Shown here one piece after another: positions 1-8,407 of a stretch of DNA of 64,000 nucleotides. Position numbers and translations under genes: made by a program. The notes beneath the pieces are model-generated. The model was not told the origin of the DNA. It was given only the letters and a program-made list of their open reading frames with translations, and ran no database searches. This DNA comes from Ardenticatena maritima (lineage in GTDB: Bacteria; Chloroflexota; Anaerolineae; Ardenticatenales; Ardenticatenaceae): assembly GCF_001306175.1 (NCBI RefSeq), contig NZ_LGKN01000009.1:124001-188000 (forward strand), read 5' to 3'. Position 1 is the stretch's first letter, and each line of letters starts with the position of its first letter.

Positions 1-969
1 GGCGCCAAAACGCTCATCGAACAAGCGCAACGCGTCCACCGCCACACGCAACGCGCTTTCAGCCAGTTGCGTATCATCGGTGAAGCCCCAATGGTGAACG
101 CGCACGCCATCTACCACTTGCTCGTGGTGCCGATACGCCGGCGACGCCAAAATCGTAAAATCGCGCGCAGGGCCACTCACCAGCACCTTCTTTGTTGGGG
201 TTTCATCCAAAGCCACGCCTGTGCTCACAATCTGCCACTCCGGCGGGTGCTCAACCTGAACACGGTAGAGCGACGTCAGGCTGACAACGGCGTCCCCTTC
301 GGCGTAAACCGGGCGCACATCCCACGCGCCATTGCGCCAGGCGGCAAGCATGGGATACCAGTTTGCAAGGGCGGCTATTGGTTCGCGGCGGCTCAGGTGG
401 AAAATGCCGTAAATGTCGTCGGCGGGAAAATCAACAGGAAGCGTGCCGCGAAACGTCACATGCAACGTGTGCAGGGAGTCGGGCGCCAGCGGGGTATCAA
501 GGGGAATACGCCACGCTGTTCCATCGTCCAATATCGCTTCTCCTGAACGGTTCACGCCATCCACCGCAACCGAGAGCAATTCCAGCGCGCCGCCGTAAAT
601 CACATCAGCGTTGGGATAGAGCCGCAACACAATATCCGCGAGCGGTGCGCCACTCCCGTTGAGAAACGTGATGACGCCTTTGCCCTCATAAGTCCCCTCT
701 TCAATCGAGCGCAAATCCAGCCAGAGGTCATAGCAGGCTTGCAAAGGCAACTGCTCCCACGCAAGCGCCACACCTTCACGCATGGCGTGCTGCTGCTCGT
801 CCACAGGACAGGCTGCCAGCAGCCCTGTCTGAGCGTGGGAGGTAGGTGTCGGCGTGGGTGTGTTGGTGGCAGTTGGCGTCGCTGTGGGTGTCGGCGTGGG
901 TGGTGTTTGGCGGCAGGCTACGCTCAACCAGAGCAGCAGAAGCAGAGATGTAGCCACTGTTTTGCGCAT
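1..969 (-). CDS. M1-family metallopeptidase-like lipoprotein, N-terminal part (runs off the left edge)
   Basis: The reading frame is open for 323 codons to the window edge, so the C-terminal catalytic region is missing. The protein starts with MRKTVATSLLLLWLSVAC, a lipoprotein signal with lipobox Cys18. A Pro/Thr linker follows (residues about 21-42), then a beta-rich domain with the marks of an M1 aminopeptidase N-terminal domain: a WYPMLA motif, a GD-x-VVSLTSLYRV stretch and a PARDF motif. The ATG has GGAG seven bases upstream. The zinc site (HExxH) would lie beyond the edge, so peptidase activity cannot be confirmed here. Likely an outward-facing anchored peptidase. Confidence 0.7.
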   Translation of the reverse strand, partial: MRKTVATSLLLLLWLSVACRQTPPTPTPTATPTATNTPTPTPTSHAQTGLLAACPVDEQQHAMREGVALAWEQLPLQACYDLWLDLRSIEEGTYEGKGVITFLNGSGAPLADIVLRLYPNADVIYGGALELLSVAVDGVNRSGEAILDDGTAWRIPLDTPLAPDSLHTLHVTFRGTLPVDFPADDIYGIFHLSRREPIAALANWYPMLAAWRNGAWDVRPVYAEGDAVVSLTSLYRVQVEHPPEWQIVSTGVALDETPTKKVLVSGPARDFTILASPAYRHHEQVVDGVRVHHWGFTDDTQLAESALRVAVDALRLFDERFGA

Positions 970-1007
970 GAGCATACTCCATGTGAGGTTTACGGGTTGG
1001 GGCGAAC

Positions 1008-1033
1008 AAAAAAAGCCACCCAGCACGGTGGCT
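1008..1033 (-). terminator. Terminator after tRNA-Arg
   Basis: On the minus strand a GCCACC/GGTGGC stem with a six-base loop is followed by seven T residues. It lies just downstream of the tRNA-Arg gene and upstream of the lipoprotein gene, separating the two units. Confidence 0.75.
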
Positions 1034-1040
1034 TCAACAG

Positions 1041-1112
1041 TACCCCCGGCAGGACTCGAACCTGCGCACCCGGCTCCGGAGGCCGGTGCTCTATCCACTG
1101 AGCTACGGGGGC
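1041..1112 (-). tRNA. tRNA-Arg (anticodon CCG)
   Basis: On the minus strand the cloverleaf is complete: a 7-bp acceptor starting GCCCCCG (G1 pairs with U), D arm GCTC...GAGC, anticodon stem CCGGC/GCCGG around loop CTCCGGA (anticodon CCG, reads CGG), and T arm GCAGG-TTCGAGT-CCTGC. The 3' CCA is not encoded. A promoter and a terminator flank it, so it is a single-gene unit. Confidence 0.95.
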
Positions 1113-1125
1113 GTATCCGCTGCTT

Positions 1126-1153
1126 AGTATATTCAAAAGCAGGGCTTGTTCAA
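1126..1153 (-). promoter_or_regulatory. Promoter of tRNA-Arg
   Basis: Minus strand: -35 TTGAAC (1148-1153), 16-base spacer, -10 TATACT (1126-1131). The -10 ends 13 bases before the tRNA 5' end, a good distance for a short tRNA leader. Confidence 0.65.
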
Positions 1154-1258
1154 ATTTTCAGCCGTAGAGATTTGTCTTTCACGGCATTCGCGCGCAACCT
1201 ACACATGCAGCGTTGCGTATGGCAAGCATGCAAACACAAGAGGAAAACAGGTGGGGCA

Positions 1259-1915
1259 ATGTCCACACGTGAAACCATTGAGCAGGAACTGGCGTGGGTA
1301 CAAGCCGCGTTGAATGGAGACGAAGCCGCATTTACGGCGCTCGTCGAAGCCTACGCGACGCCAGTGTACAACCTCTGCTATCGGATGCTGGGCGATGCGG
1401 CGGAAGCCGAAGACGCCGCTCAGGAAACGTTTGTTCGCCTCTACCGCCGACTGCACACATACGACCAAAGCCGCAAATTTTCTTCATGGGTGCTGGCTAT
1501 TGCCTCGCACCACTGCATTGACCGCCTGCGCCGTCGGCGCTTGAAACAGGTTTCGATTGAGGAACTTCCACCCTGGCAACCACTGGTCTCGCGCCGGGCG
1601 CGCCCGGAAGAGGTTGTTGCCGAGCGCGACCGCGACGAACGCCTGCAAGCGCTGTTGATGGAGTTGCCGGAGGATTATCGGCTCCCGCTGGTGTTGCACT
1701 ACTGGTACGGCTACTCCTACGAAGAAATTTGCGAGATAACCGGTTTGAGCCTGAGCGCGTTGAAAAGCCGCTTGCATCGCGCCCGCCATCGCCTGGCGAA
1801 ACTGATGCGCGAAAAAAGCCCAGACCTGCTCCCGCCGCATGCTCGTACAAACGGCAAAGACCGCTCATCACAGCCGGTCAATTCGACGAAACGACAAAAT
1901 GAAACGTATTCCTAA
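1259..1915 (+). CDS. RNA polymerase ECF-type sigma factor
   Basis: This 218-residue protein directs RNA polymerase to stress or envelope promoters. Sigma region 2 is seen around DAAEAEDAAQETFVRLYRRL, with the tryptophan/aromatic melting motif after it (FSSWVLAIASHHCIDRLRRRR). Region 4 is a helix-turn-helix ending SLSALKSRLHRARHRL. The ATG at 1259 was chosen because a GGTGGGG ribosome site sits just before it; a longer frame upstream runs through the tRNA and is not credible. The basic tail after residue about 190 is variable. The next gene is its likely zinc anti-sigma factor, 21 bases downstream, so the pair probably forms one regulatory switch. Confidence 0.93.
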   Translation: MSTRETIEQELAWVQAALNGDEAAFTALVEAYATPVYNLCYRMLGDAAEAEDAAQETFVRLYRRLHTYDQSRKFSSWVLAIASHHCIDRLRRRRLKQVSIEELPPWQPLVSRRARPEEVVAERDRDERLQALLMELPEDYRLPLVLHYWYGYSYEEICEITGLSLSALKSRLHRARHRLAKLMREKSPDLLPPHARTNGKDRSSQPVNSTKRQNETYS

Positions 1916-1936
1916 GATGATTGCGTTGGGGGAACG

Positions 1937-2515
1937 ATGATGAGTGAGTTTACAACCAACACCATATCTTGTGATGAGGTGCAAATCATGATGTCGCACG
2001 CACTCGACCATGAATTGGGGGATGAACAATGGCAATTGTTGCGCGCGCACATTCGCGCTTGCCAGGAATGCATGGAGACGTGGCAGGCGTTGCGCCACCT
2101 GGATACGGTGCTGCGCGCGGCTCCGATAGCCACACCACCGCCCGGCTTTGCACAACGCGCCGCTGCGCATGCGTTCAACGCACAGCGACGCCGTGAACGC
2201 TTGTGGCTGTTGCTTGCCTTGATGGGCGGCACATTTGCGCTGGGCAGTTTCTTGTTGGCGATGGTTTTGCTCTCGTCGGGGACATGGCTGGGGCTGCTCA
2301 CCATGCCCGATGTCTTTGTCGAAAGTGGACGCACGTTGATGGAAGGTGCGCAATTGCTGGGTGAAGGAATTCTCACCTTCCTCGTCCAGCTCAACCAAGT
2401 GATGTTTGACCAGTTCTTGTGGCTTACAACCAGCCTGAGCATTCTGGCATGTTTGACTTGGCTCATGCTTCTACGCATTGTGCAACGCACTTCCCCTGTT
2501 CTGGTCGAGGCGTAA
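1937..2515 (+). CDS. Zinc-finger (ZAS-type) membrane anti-sigma factor
   Basis: This 192-residue protein begins with a short cytoplasmic domain carrying the zinc anti-sigma signature H38-x3-C42-x2-C45. Hydrophobic segments follow at about residues 72-100 and 157-180, so it is membrane-anchored. By family knowledge, the N-terminal domain would bind and silence the sigma factor encoded just upstream and release it on an envelope or redox signal. Two ATG codons are adjacent at the start; GGGGGAACG precedes them. The gene is followed after 17 bases by the polymer-forming membrane protein, which is probably part of the same operon. Confidence 0.88.
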   Translation: MMSEFTTNTISCDEVQIMMSHALDHELGDEQWQLLRAHIRACQECMETWQALRHLDTVLRAAPIATPPPGFAQRAAAHAFNAQRRRERLWLLLALMGGTFALGSFLLAMVLLSSGTWLGLLTMPDVFVESGRTLMEGAQLLGEGILTFLVQLNQVMFDQFLWLTTSLSILACLTWLMLLRIVQRTSPVLVEA

Positions 2516-2532
2516 AAGAAAGGAGGCTTGCA

Positions 2533-3756
2533 ATGAAGCGCACATTTTGGATGTTGCTCGGGCTTTTGGCGATTGTCGCCACTCTAGCCGCCACCCCAGT
2601 CTGGGCGGATACGTGCGACCGCACAGAGGATGTTGCCCTGTTGGGGCAAAACATGACGATTGAAAGCGGTGAGACCTTCTGCGGCGATATCGCCATTATG
2701 GGCGGGTCGCTTGTCGTGGAACAAGACGCCAAAGTGCGCGGCGATATTGCCATTGCCGGCGGGTCGGCAACAGTGGATGGGACTGTAGACGGCGATATCG
2801 CCGTCTTTGGCGGGCAAGTGACGTTGGGCGAAACGGCGCTTGTCACGGGTGATGTCGCACTGGCAGGCGGCACGCTCAATCGTGAAGCCGGCGCACGGGT
2901 CGAAGGGCGGGTTGCCGAAGCAGGCGATTTCCCCGATTTGGGCTTCAACTTCACGCCCGGCACGTTCAACTTCCTGGAAGGTGGGGCTGTTCGGGCGCGT
3001 GGTCCCATGGAGATGGTGCTTGCCGCGATGTGGTGGGGTTTTCGCACCGTCATGAAGATTTTCATCCTGGGTGCCCTGGCGTTCTTGCTAGCGTTGCTTG
3101 CCCCCAACGCCCTGCGCAACGCCACACGCACCGCCGAACAAAGCCCGATTGAAAGTTTTGCAGTCGGCTGTCTGGGCATCCTCGCCATGGTTCTGCTCAT
3201 CATTTTGTCAGCCATCACCATTATCGGCATCCCCGTGGCGCTCGTGCTGGTTGTGATTCTTGTCGCCGGCTTGCTCTACGGCCTCATCGTGACTGGAACC
3301 TTGCTCGGCGAGCGCTTGCTGAAAGGGTTGAACGTGACGGCTGTGCGCCTCACGACGGCGGCGGTTGTCGGGGTCGTGCTTATCGAGATTTTGCGCGCCC
3401 TGACAGACGTTGTGCCGCTCATGGGCGGGTTGCTCAGTTTCACCGTCTCGGTGCTCGTCATCAGCCTGGGGGCAGGCGCAGTGGTTTTGAGCCGCGGGGG
3501 GCAACAGGTGTATGGCGGCAAAGGCATCTCGGCTTTTTTGCCGGGCGATAGCGGCAACACGCCACCACCGCCAGCGACGCCGACGCCGACACCGCCAGCG
3601 CCACCAGCGCCACCAGCACCAACCGGTCCCGACCCTCTGGATGAACTCTTCGCAGACCTGGAAACAGAGGCAACAGACGAAGAGGCGGAAGAAGACAAAC
3701 CGACTGACGACGAAGCGACAGACGACGATACCCCAACCTCACCTTCCGCTTCGTAA
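2533..3756 (+). CDS. Bactofilin-like polymer-forming membrane protein
   Basis: This 407-residue protein has a signal peptide (residues 1-25) and then a short right-handed beta-helix of repeats of the form GDIAIxGG/GDIAVFGG (about 45-125), as in the polymer-forming (bactofilin-like) family. Four or so hydrophobic segments follow (about 160-300), and the C-terminus is a Pro/Ala/Thr linker with a strongly acidic tail. An AGGAGG site precedes the ATG. The linker DNA (about 3565-3625) is a low-complexity CCA/GCG repeat. It is third in the sigma/anti-sigma operon and may be a sensor or target at the envelope; that role is inferred. Confidence 0.8.
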   Translation: MKRTFWMLLGLLAIVATLAATPVWADTCDRTEDVALLGQNMTIESGETFCGDIAIMGGSLVVEQDAKVRGDIAIAGGSATVDGTVDGDIAVFGGQVTLGETALVTGDVALAGGTLNREAGARVEGRVAEAGDFPDLGFNFTPGTFNFLEGGAVRARGPMEMVLAAMWWGFRTVMKIFILGALAFLLALLAPNALRNATRTAEQSPIESFAVGCLGILAMVLLIILSAITIIGIPVALVLVVILVAGLLYGLIVTGTLLGERLLKGLNVTAVRLTTAAVVGVVLIEILRALTDVVPLMGGLLSFTVSVLVISLGAGAVVLSRGGQQVYGGKGISAFLPGDSGNTPPPPATPTPTPPAPPAPPAPTGPDPLDELFADLETEATDEEAEEDKPTDDEATDDDTPTSPSAS

Positions 3757-3775
3757 AGCGGTTCCCCTCTTATGG

Positions 3776-3802
3776 AAAGGCGGCCACATGGCCGCCTTTT
3801 TT
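3776..3802 (+). terminator. Terminator of the ECF sigma operon
   Basis: The stem AAGGCGGCC/GGCCGCCTT closes on a four-base loop and is followed by six T residues, 20 bases after the last gene of the operon. Confidence 0.85.
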
Positions 3803-3872
3803 GCTGGGCGCAAGTTTTCAATTTTTTGACGGGTAGAACAAAAATTGTACCAAAAAATGAGCAAAATTTTGC

Positions 3873-3902
3873 TTGACATTGTTCAAAGGCGCATGATACA
3901 AT
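3873..3902 (+). promoter_or_regulatory. Promoter of the orphan antitoxin gene
   Basis: A perfect -35 TTGACA (3873-3878), an 18-base spacer and -10 TACAAT (3897-3902) preceded by TGA, that is an extended -10. This is one of the strongest promoters visible in the window. Confidence 0.75.
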
Positions 3903-3956
3903 TTTGACACACGACCGACATGAAGGTTGCGCAGGCTCTGGACGAAAGGATGGGCA

Positions 3957-4256
3957 ATGGCAACACGTATTGATTTAGTCGAAGATGTGCTTCCCATTTC
4001 AGAGTTGCGGCTGCGTGCCGCAGAAGTCATCAAAAAAATTCGCGAAACGCAACGCCCCCTCGTGATTACCCAGTACGGACGGGCGGTTGCCGTTTTGCTG
4101 GATGTGAACCAGTTTCAGACGCTGCAAGATACGCTGACCGAGATGGAAAACCAAATCGAAGCCCTGCATGCTCGCCTGGCTGAGCTGCAAAACGAGGCGA
4201 ACGACGAAACAGATGATGAAGCCGCGGCAACCGACGTTGAAGCGGCTGCTTCCTGA
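3957..4256 (+). CDS. Phd/YefM-family antitoxin-like protein, no toxin partner
   Basis: This 99-residue protein has the Phd/YefM fold signature: a start of the type LPISELRLRAAEVIKKI, then RPLVITQYGRAVAVLLDVNQF, in which a DNA-binding N-terminal domain normally meets a toxin-neutralising tail. The tail here is a short coiled coil (residues about 55-80) and an acidic Asp/Glu/Ala stretch. The ATG at 3957 has GAAAGGA upstream. There is no toxin gene on either side: a terminator follows 20 bases after the stop, and the next gene is tex on the other strand. It may act as a stand-alone repressor. Confidence 0.85.
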   Translation: MATRIDLVEDVLPISELRLRAAEVIKKIRETQRPLVITQYGRAVAVLLDVNQFQTLQDTLTEMENQIEALHARLAELQNEANDETDDEAAATDVEAAAS

Positions 4257-4274
4257 GAAGTGGGAACAGATGAA

Positions 4275-4304
4275 AAAAGTGGCGACACATGTCGCCACTT
4301 TTTT
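4275..4304. terminator. Bidirectional terminator between antitoxin and tex
   Basis: The stem AAGTGGCGACA/TGTCGCCACTT has T runs on both strands, so it can end both the antitoxin transcript (+) and the tex transcript (-). Confidence 0.85.
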
Positions 4305-4324
4305 GTTGCCCGACCGGCGCGTGT

Positions 4325-6469
4325 TCACAGCCGCATGCTCAACGCAATGCGCCCCCGCTCTTTATCCACGCTGAGCACGCGCACTTTCACCACATCGCCC
4401 ACACGCACCACCTCATGGGGGTCGCGCACAAAACGGTCGGCCATTTCGGAAATGTGCACCAACCCATCCTGCTTGACGCCGATATCCACAAAAGCGCCAA
4501 ACGCCACCACGTTGCGCACCGTGCCTTGCAACACCATGCCTTCGCGCAAATCGTCCATGCTCAGCACATCGCGGCGCAGAATAGGCGGCGGCAAATCGTC
4601 GCGCGGGTCGCGCCCTGGTTTGGCGAGCGCATCCAGAATGTCATGCAACGTCGGCTCGCCAACACCCAGTTGCGCAGCCAATTCAGGCACACGCGCTTTC
4701 AAATCAGCCAGCGGCAAGCGGCGCAATGTCTCGGATGTGATGCGTGTTTCACCAAAGGCGGCGAGCAATTGTTCCACCACCGCATAACTTTCGGGGTGAA
4801 TGGCGGTGTTGTCGAGCGGATTGTCGCCGTCGGGAATGCGCAAGAAACCGGCGGCTTGCTCGAAGGCTTTGGGGCCCAGCCCTTTCACATCCAGCAACGC
4901 CTGGCGCGTGCGGAATGGTCCATGCGCATCGCGATGGGCGACGATGTTCGCCGCGGTGCGCTTCGTCAAACCGGCTACCCGTTCCAGCAGGGCGGGCGAG
5001 GCGGTATTCACATTCACGCCCACACTGTTGACGACAGATTCCACCACAGCGTCGAGCGCCTCGGCCAGCGCTTTCTGGTCCACATCATGCTGGTACAAGC
5101 CGACGCCAATGCTTTTGGGGTCAATCTTCACCAATTCGGCCAGGGGGTCTTGCAGGCGGCGTGCAATCGAGACCGCGCCGCGCAGGGAAACGTCCAGGTC
5201 GGGGAGTTCCTGGCGCGCCAATGGTGAAGCCGAATACACACTTGCGCCCGCTTCATTGACAATGGCATACGCCGTTTCGCCGCCCAGTTCCCCTAGCAGT
5301 TCGGCAACCAACGCTTCTGTTTCGCGGCTTGCTGTGCCGTTGCCAATCGCGATCGCACGCACCTGATACGTCTCAATCCACTGACGCAGCATCGCCTTGG
5401 CTTCTTCCCACTGCTTTTGCGGCTCATGCGGGTAGATCGTCCCCGTGGCCAGCACTTTGCCCGTCGGGTCACATACGGCGACTTTGCACCCAGTGCGGTA
5501 GCCTGGGTCTATGCCGAGGACCGTAGCGCCTTTGAGCGGCGGCTGTAAGAGCAGGTTGCGCAAATTTTCTTTGAACGTTGCGATTGCCACCGTGTCGGCG
5601 CTTTCGGTTAGCAAACGCCGCACTTCCCGTTCGACCGAGGGGGCAATCAGGCGGTAGAACCCATCTTCAACCGCCGCCTGAAATTCCGCCGCAAAAGGTG
5701 ACGCCGCCCGTATGCCACTGAGCGCCGCAATCTCTTCCACCAGGCGGTCTGTATCCAACTCAAACGCCACACGCAAGACGCCCTCTTTTTCCCCTCGGTT
5801 GATGGCCAGCACCTGATAGGCTTGTAGCTCACGCACGGGGGCGCGAAAATCGTAGTAGAGCGCGTATTTGCGCTGGGGGTCAGCGGTTTCGTCGGCGCAT
5901 TCGACGCGCAAGACGGCTTCTTTCTGCAAGCGTTCACGCACCAATTGGCGCACCGCCGCTGTTTCAGCCACCACTTCGGCGACGATATCGCGCGCCCCCG
6001 CCAAAGCGGCTTCAACGTCGGGCACTTCCTCGGAAAGGTACGCCATGGCGACTGTCTCCGGGTCGCCCGTGTCAGGTTGCGCCAAAATCACGTCGGCGAG
6101 CGGCTCCAAACCACGCTCGCGGGCGATAGTGGCGCGTGTGCGGCGTTTCGGCTTATACGGCAAATAGAGGTCTTCAACTTCCTGGAGCGTTTCGGCAGCT
6201 TCAATTGCGGCTCGCAAGTCTTCGGTCAACTTCCCCTGCTCGGCGATCGAAGCCAGCACAGTCTGTTTGCGGGCTTCGAGATTGCGCAGATAGTCAAGGC
6301 GCGCGGCAACAGCACGCAACTGCTCTTCATCGAGCAAGCCGGTCATCTCTTTTCGATAGCGCGCAATGAACGGAATGGTATTGCCTTCATCCAGCAAACG
6401 CACAGCGCCGGCAACCTGGGTTTCTCGTAAGCCGAGGTCGGTAGCGATACGTTGAATCAGCGTCTCCAT
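4325..6469 (-). CDS. tex: Tex family RNA-binding transcription accessory protein
   Basis: This 714-residue protein has the full Tex architecture: an N-terminal helical domain with the IPFIARYRKEMTG motif, a YqgF/RNase H-like domain (GIDPGYRTGCKVAV, about residue 325), paired helix-hairpin-helix motifs (VNVNTASPALL...GLTKRTAANIVAHR, about 490-540) and a C-terminal S1 RNA-binding domain (GMVLQGTVRNVVAFGAFVDIGV, about 640-710). Tex binds nucleic acid and affects transcription and translation. The ATG at 6469 is preferred; an in-frame TTG at 6478 is an alternative because the GAGGGG site sits very close to the ATG. It is transcribed alone. Confidence 0.95.
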   Translation of the reverse strand: METLIQRIATDLGLRETQVAGAVRLLDEGNTIPFIARYRKEMTGLLDEEQLRAVAARLDYLRNLEARKQTVLASIAEQGKLTEDLRAAIEAAETLQEVEDLYLPYKPKRRTRATIARERGLEPLADVILAQPDTGDPETVAMAYLSEEVPDVEAALAGARDIVAEVVAETAAVRQLVRERLQKEAVLRVECADETADPQRKYALYYDFRAPVRELQAYQVLAINRGEKEGVLRVAFELDTDRLVEEIAALSGIRAASPFAAEFQAAVEDGFYRLIAPSVEREVRRLLTESADTVAIATFKENLRNLLLQPPLKGATVLGIDPGYRTGCKVAVCDPTGKVLATGTIYPHEPQKQWEEAKAMLRQWIETYQVRAIAIGNGTASRETEALVAELLGELGGETAYAIVNEAGASVYSASPLARQELPDLDVSLRGAVSIARRLQDPLAELVKIDPKSIGVGLYQHDVDQKALAEALDAVVESVVNSVGVNVNTASPALLERVAGLTKRTAANIVAHRDAHGPFRTRQALLDVKGLGPKAFEQAAGFLRIPDGDNPLDNTAIHPESYAVVEQLLAAFGETRITSETLRRLPLADLKARVPELAAQLGVGEPTLHDILDALAKPGRDPRDDLPPPILRRDVLSMDDLREGMVLQGTVRNVVAFGAFVDIGVKQDGLVHISEMADRFVRDPHEVVRVGDVVKVRVLSVDKERGRIALSMRL

Positions 6470-6614
6470 ACCCCTCAATTCCCATCTTGATTGGTTGGTG
6501 CAGAGTCAGCGCGCGGATTATACGCAGGCACACTATTTGCCCAAACGCATTTCCCCGAAAATGGAACATGGTTTCGTTTATTGGAGCAGAGAGCCCCATT
6601 CCACGTTTTTTATT

Positions 6615-6643
6615 TTGTTATATAAATTGTAAGATTTTACATT
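6615..6643 (+). promoter_or_regulatory. Possible promoter of the receiver-MinD gene
   Basis: TTGTTA (6615-6620), 17-base spacer, TACATT (6638-6643), in an AT-rich patch of an otherwise GC-rich region. It would give a leader of about 70 bases. Confidence 0.4.
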
Positions 6644-6719
6644 TAAAATGAGAGCATCCTATTCAAGCGAGCCCACTAGCCTGTAATCGCGCCAAATTGC
6701 AAAGACAGGAGTTGTTGTC

Positions 6720-7925
6720 ATGACAGCTGAGCGAACAGTCCCCCTCATCCTTATTGTTGAAGACGACCCAGCGTCAGCGAAGTTGATTCGCTGGACATTG
6801 GTGCAAGAAGGCTACAACGTCATCATGAGCGAAAGTGGGCCTGACGCCCACGAAAAAGCGATCCAGTACGAACCCGACCTGGTCATCATTGACGTCATGC
6901 TGAAAGGCATTGATGGGCTTACATTGACACGCCAAATCCGGTCTACGCCCTCGATTATGCGCGTGCCTATCCTCATCGTCAGCGCCAAAGCGGACATCAG
7001 CGATAAAGTGGCCGGTTTTGAAGCCGGCGCAGACGATTACCTCGCCAAACCTTTCAGCCCCGAGGAACTGTTATTGCGTGTCAAGGCGCTGCTTGCCCGC
7101 GTGTATGGCACACGCATGGTCGAGCCGGACAAGCAACCTGAGAAAGAAGGGCGTGTTATCTGCTTCTTTGGTCCCAAGGGCGGCGTAGGCAAAACCACTT
7201 TGCTGGTCAACCTTGCCATCGCCCTACGCGAGCAATCGGGGCAAAGTGTTGTGGTGATGGACGCTGATTTCTACTTCGGGACCGTTGGGGTGCATTTGAA
7301 CATTCCACCGACTGTTTCGATTATTGACATCATCCAAAGCCCCACCTTCACCCCTGAAACGATTGAATCAGCACTGATTACGCACAAGCAAAGTGGTGTG
7401 CGCGTGTTGCTCAATCCCTTTTTCCCCGAACAAGCCGAATTGGTACGTCCCGACCATGTGCAAGCCATCATCACGTATCTGACAACGGCGTATGATTACG
7501 TGCTGATTGATTGCCAATCGAGCTATGATGAACGCACACTAGTTGCGCTTGAAAACGCCCACGATATCATGCTTGTCATCACCCCCGAAGTTGGCACCAT
7601 CAAAAACGCAAGCCGCTTCCTGGAACTTGTGGACAAGCTGGAAATGCCGCTTGAAAGCGTTCATCTGTTGCTCAATCGCGCCGACTCCAACGTGGGGGTC
7701 CAACCCCGAGAAATCGAGCGCTCGCTAGGGAAACCCATCGCCTTCCAGTTTGGGAGCGGCGGGCGGCCAGTGGCGTTGTCAGTCAATCGGGGGGTGCCGA
7801 TTGTGTTGGACCGCCCCAAGCATCCATTTGCGCAACAAATTCGCCGCATGGCTGAAAAAATCATCACCCAAACGGTTGAACAAGCCACCGAGGGCGGGGG
7901 GCTGCGCCGTCTGTTGTGGCGGTAA
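6720..7925 (+). CDS. Receiver domain - MinD/CpaE-like ATPase fusion
   Basis: This 401-residue protein joins two modules. Residues 8-130 are a CheY-type receiver with acidic pocket D15/D16, phosphoacceptor D58 and K110. Residues about 145-380 are a MinD/ParA-type ATPase with the deviant Walker A KGGVGKTT (K153, K158) and VVVMDADFYFG. This is the CpaE/TadZ layout, which places pilus assembly machines at the cell pole. Unlike typical CpaE, the receiver keeps a full set of phosphorylation residues. No tad/pilus genes and no kinase are near it. The ATG follows a CAGGAG site. Confidence 0.88.
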   Translation: MTAERTVPLILIVEDDPASAKLIRWTLVQEGYNVIMSESGPDAHEKAIQYEPDLVIIDVMLKGIDGLTLTRQIRSTPSIMRVPILIVSAKADISDKVAGFEAGADDYLAKPFSPEELLLRVKALLARVYGTRMVEPDKQPEKEGRVICFFGPKGGVGKTTLLVNLAIALREQSGQSVVVMDADFYFGTVGVHLNIPPTVSIIDIIQSPTFTPETIESALITHKQSGVRVLLNPFFPEQAELVRPDHVQAIITYLTTAYDYVLIDCQSSYDERTLVALENAHDIMLVITPEVGTIKNASRFLELVDKLEMPLESVHLLLNRADSNVGVQPREIERSLGKPIAFQFGSGGRPVALSVNRGVPIVLDRPKHPFAQQIRRMAEKIITQTVEQATEGGGLRRLLWR

Positions 7926-7951
7926 GCCTATGCAGCAGGCATGCGAAAAAC

Positions 7952-7980
7952 AAAGAGCGGCTCGTGTGAGCCGCTCTTTT
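7952..7980. terminator. Bidirectional terminator
   Basis: The stem AAAGAGCGGCTC/GAGCCGCTCTTT with T runs on both strands separates the convergent receiver-MinD gene (+) and the helix-hairpin-helix gene (-). Confidence 0.85.
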
Positions 7981-7996
7981 GCTTGCCCCGTGGTGT

Positions 7997-8404
7997 TCAG
8001 TATTCCAGAACAGGCGCAAGCGACTTGGCTTGTTCAACCCACTTCTGCACCATATTGAGCGAGGGCACACGCCCGGCAAGACGCATTTCGGCGTTGAGTT
8101 TGACAATCGCCTCATGCAAGTTTTCGGGATTGCGGCGGGCGAGTTCTTTCACCGTATCCACGCCAGCGGCTTCCAGCAAATCGGAATAGACGCCCCCAAT
8201 GCCACGCACACGCGCCAAATCGGCACGATTGGCCAATTCCAACACGATACTCGGGTCAACCCCCAGTTTCGCCGCCAAATCACGCCGTGCGGCCGGCGTT
8301 TTGACATGTTCCAACAAGTCGTCGCTGTTCTTGATGCCCAGCGCTTTCAGTTTCGTTTCGAGTTGCGGGTTCATGCCACGCAATTCACGCAGAGTGACGC
8401 CCAT
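7997..8404 (-). CDS. DUF4332-like helix-hairpin-helix protein
   Basis: This 135-residue protein carries tandem helix-hairpin-helix-like motifs: LRELRGMNPQLETKLKALGI near the N-terminus and LARVRGIGGVYSDLLEAAGV at about residue 64. This matches the DUF4332 type, expected to bind DNA without sequence specificity or to mediate protein contacts. No catalytic residues are evident. It follows a small helical protein gene by three bases on the same strand and is surely co-transcribed with it. The function is unknown. Confidence 0.75.
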   Translation of the reverse strand: MGVTLRELRGMNPQLETKLKALGIKNSDDLLEHVKTPAARRDLAAKLGVDPSIVLELANRADLARVRGIGGVYSDLLEAAGVDTVKELARRNPENLHEAIVKLNAEMRLAGRVPSLNMVQKWVEQAKSLAPVLEY

Positions 8405-8407
8405 ACC

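Noticed and set aside
854-1258. N-terminal extension of the ECF sigma factor
   Set aside because: It would translate through the tRNA-Arg gene; the ATG at 1259 has a ribosome site and gives the normal family length.
3565-3625. Possible tandem-repeat or CRISPR-like element
   Set aside because: The repeats are in-frame codons for a Pro/Ala/Thr linker; there is no repeat-spacer structure.
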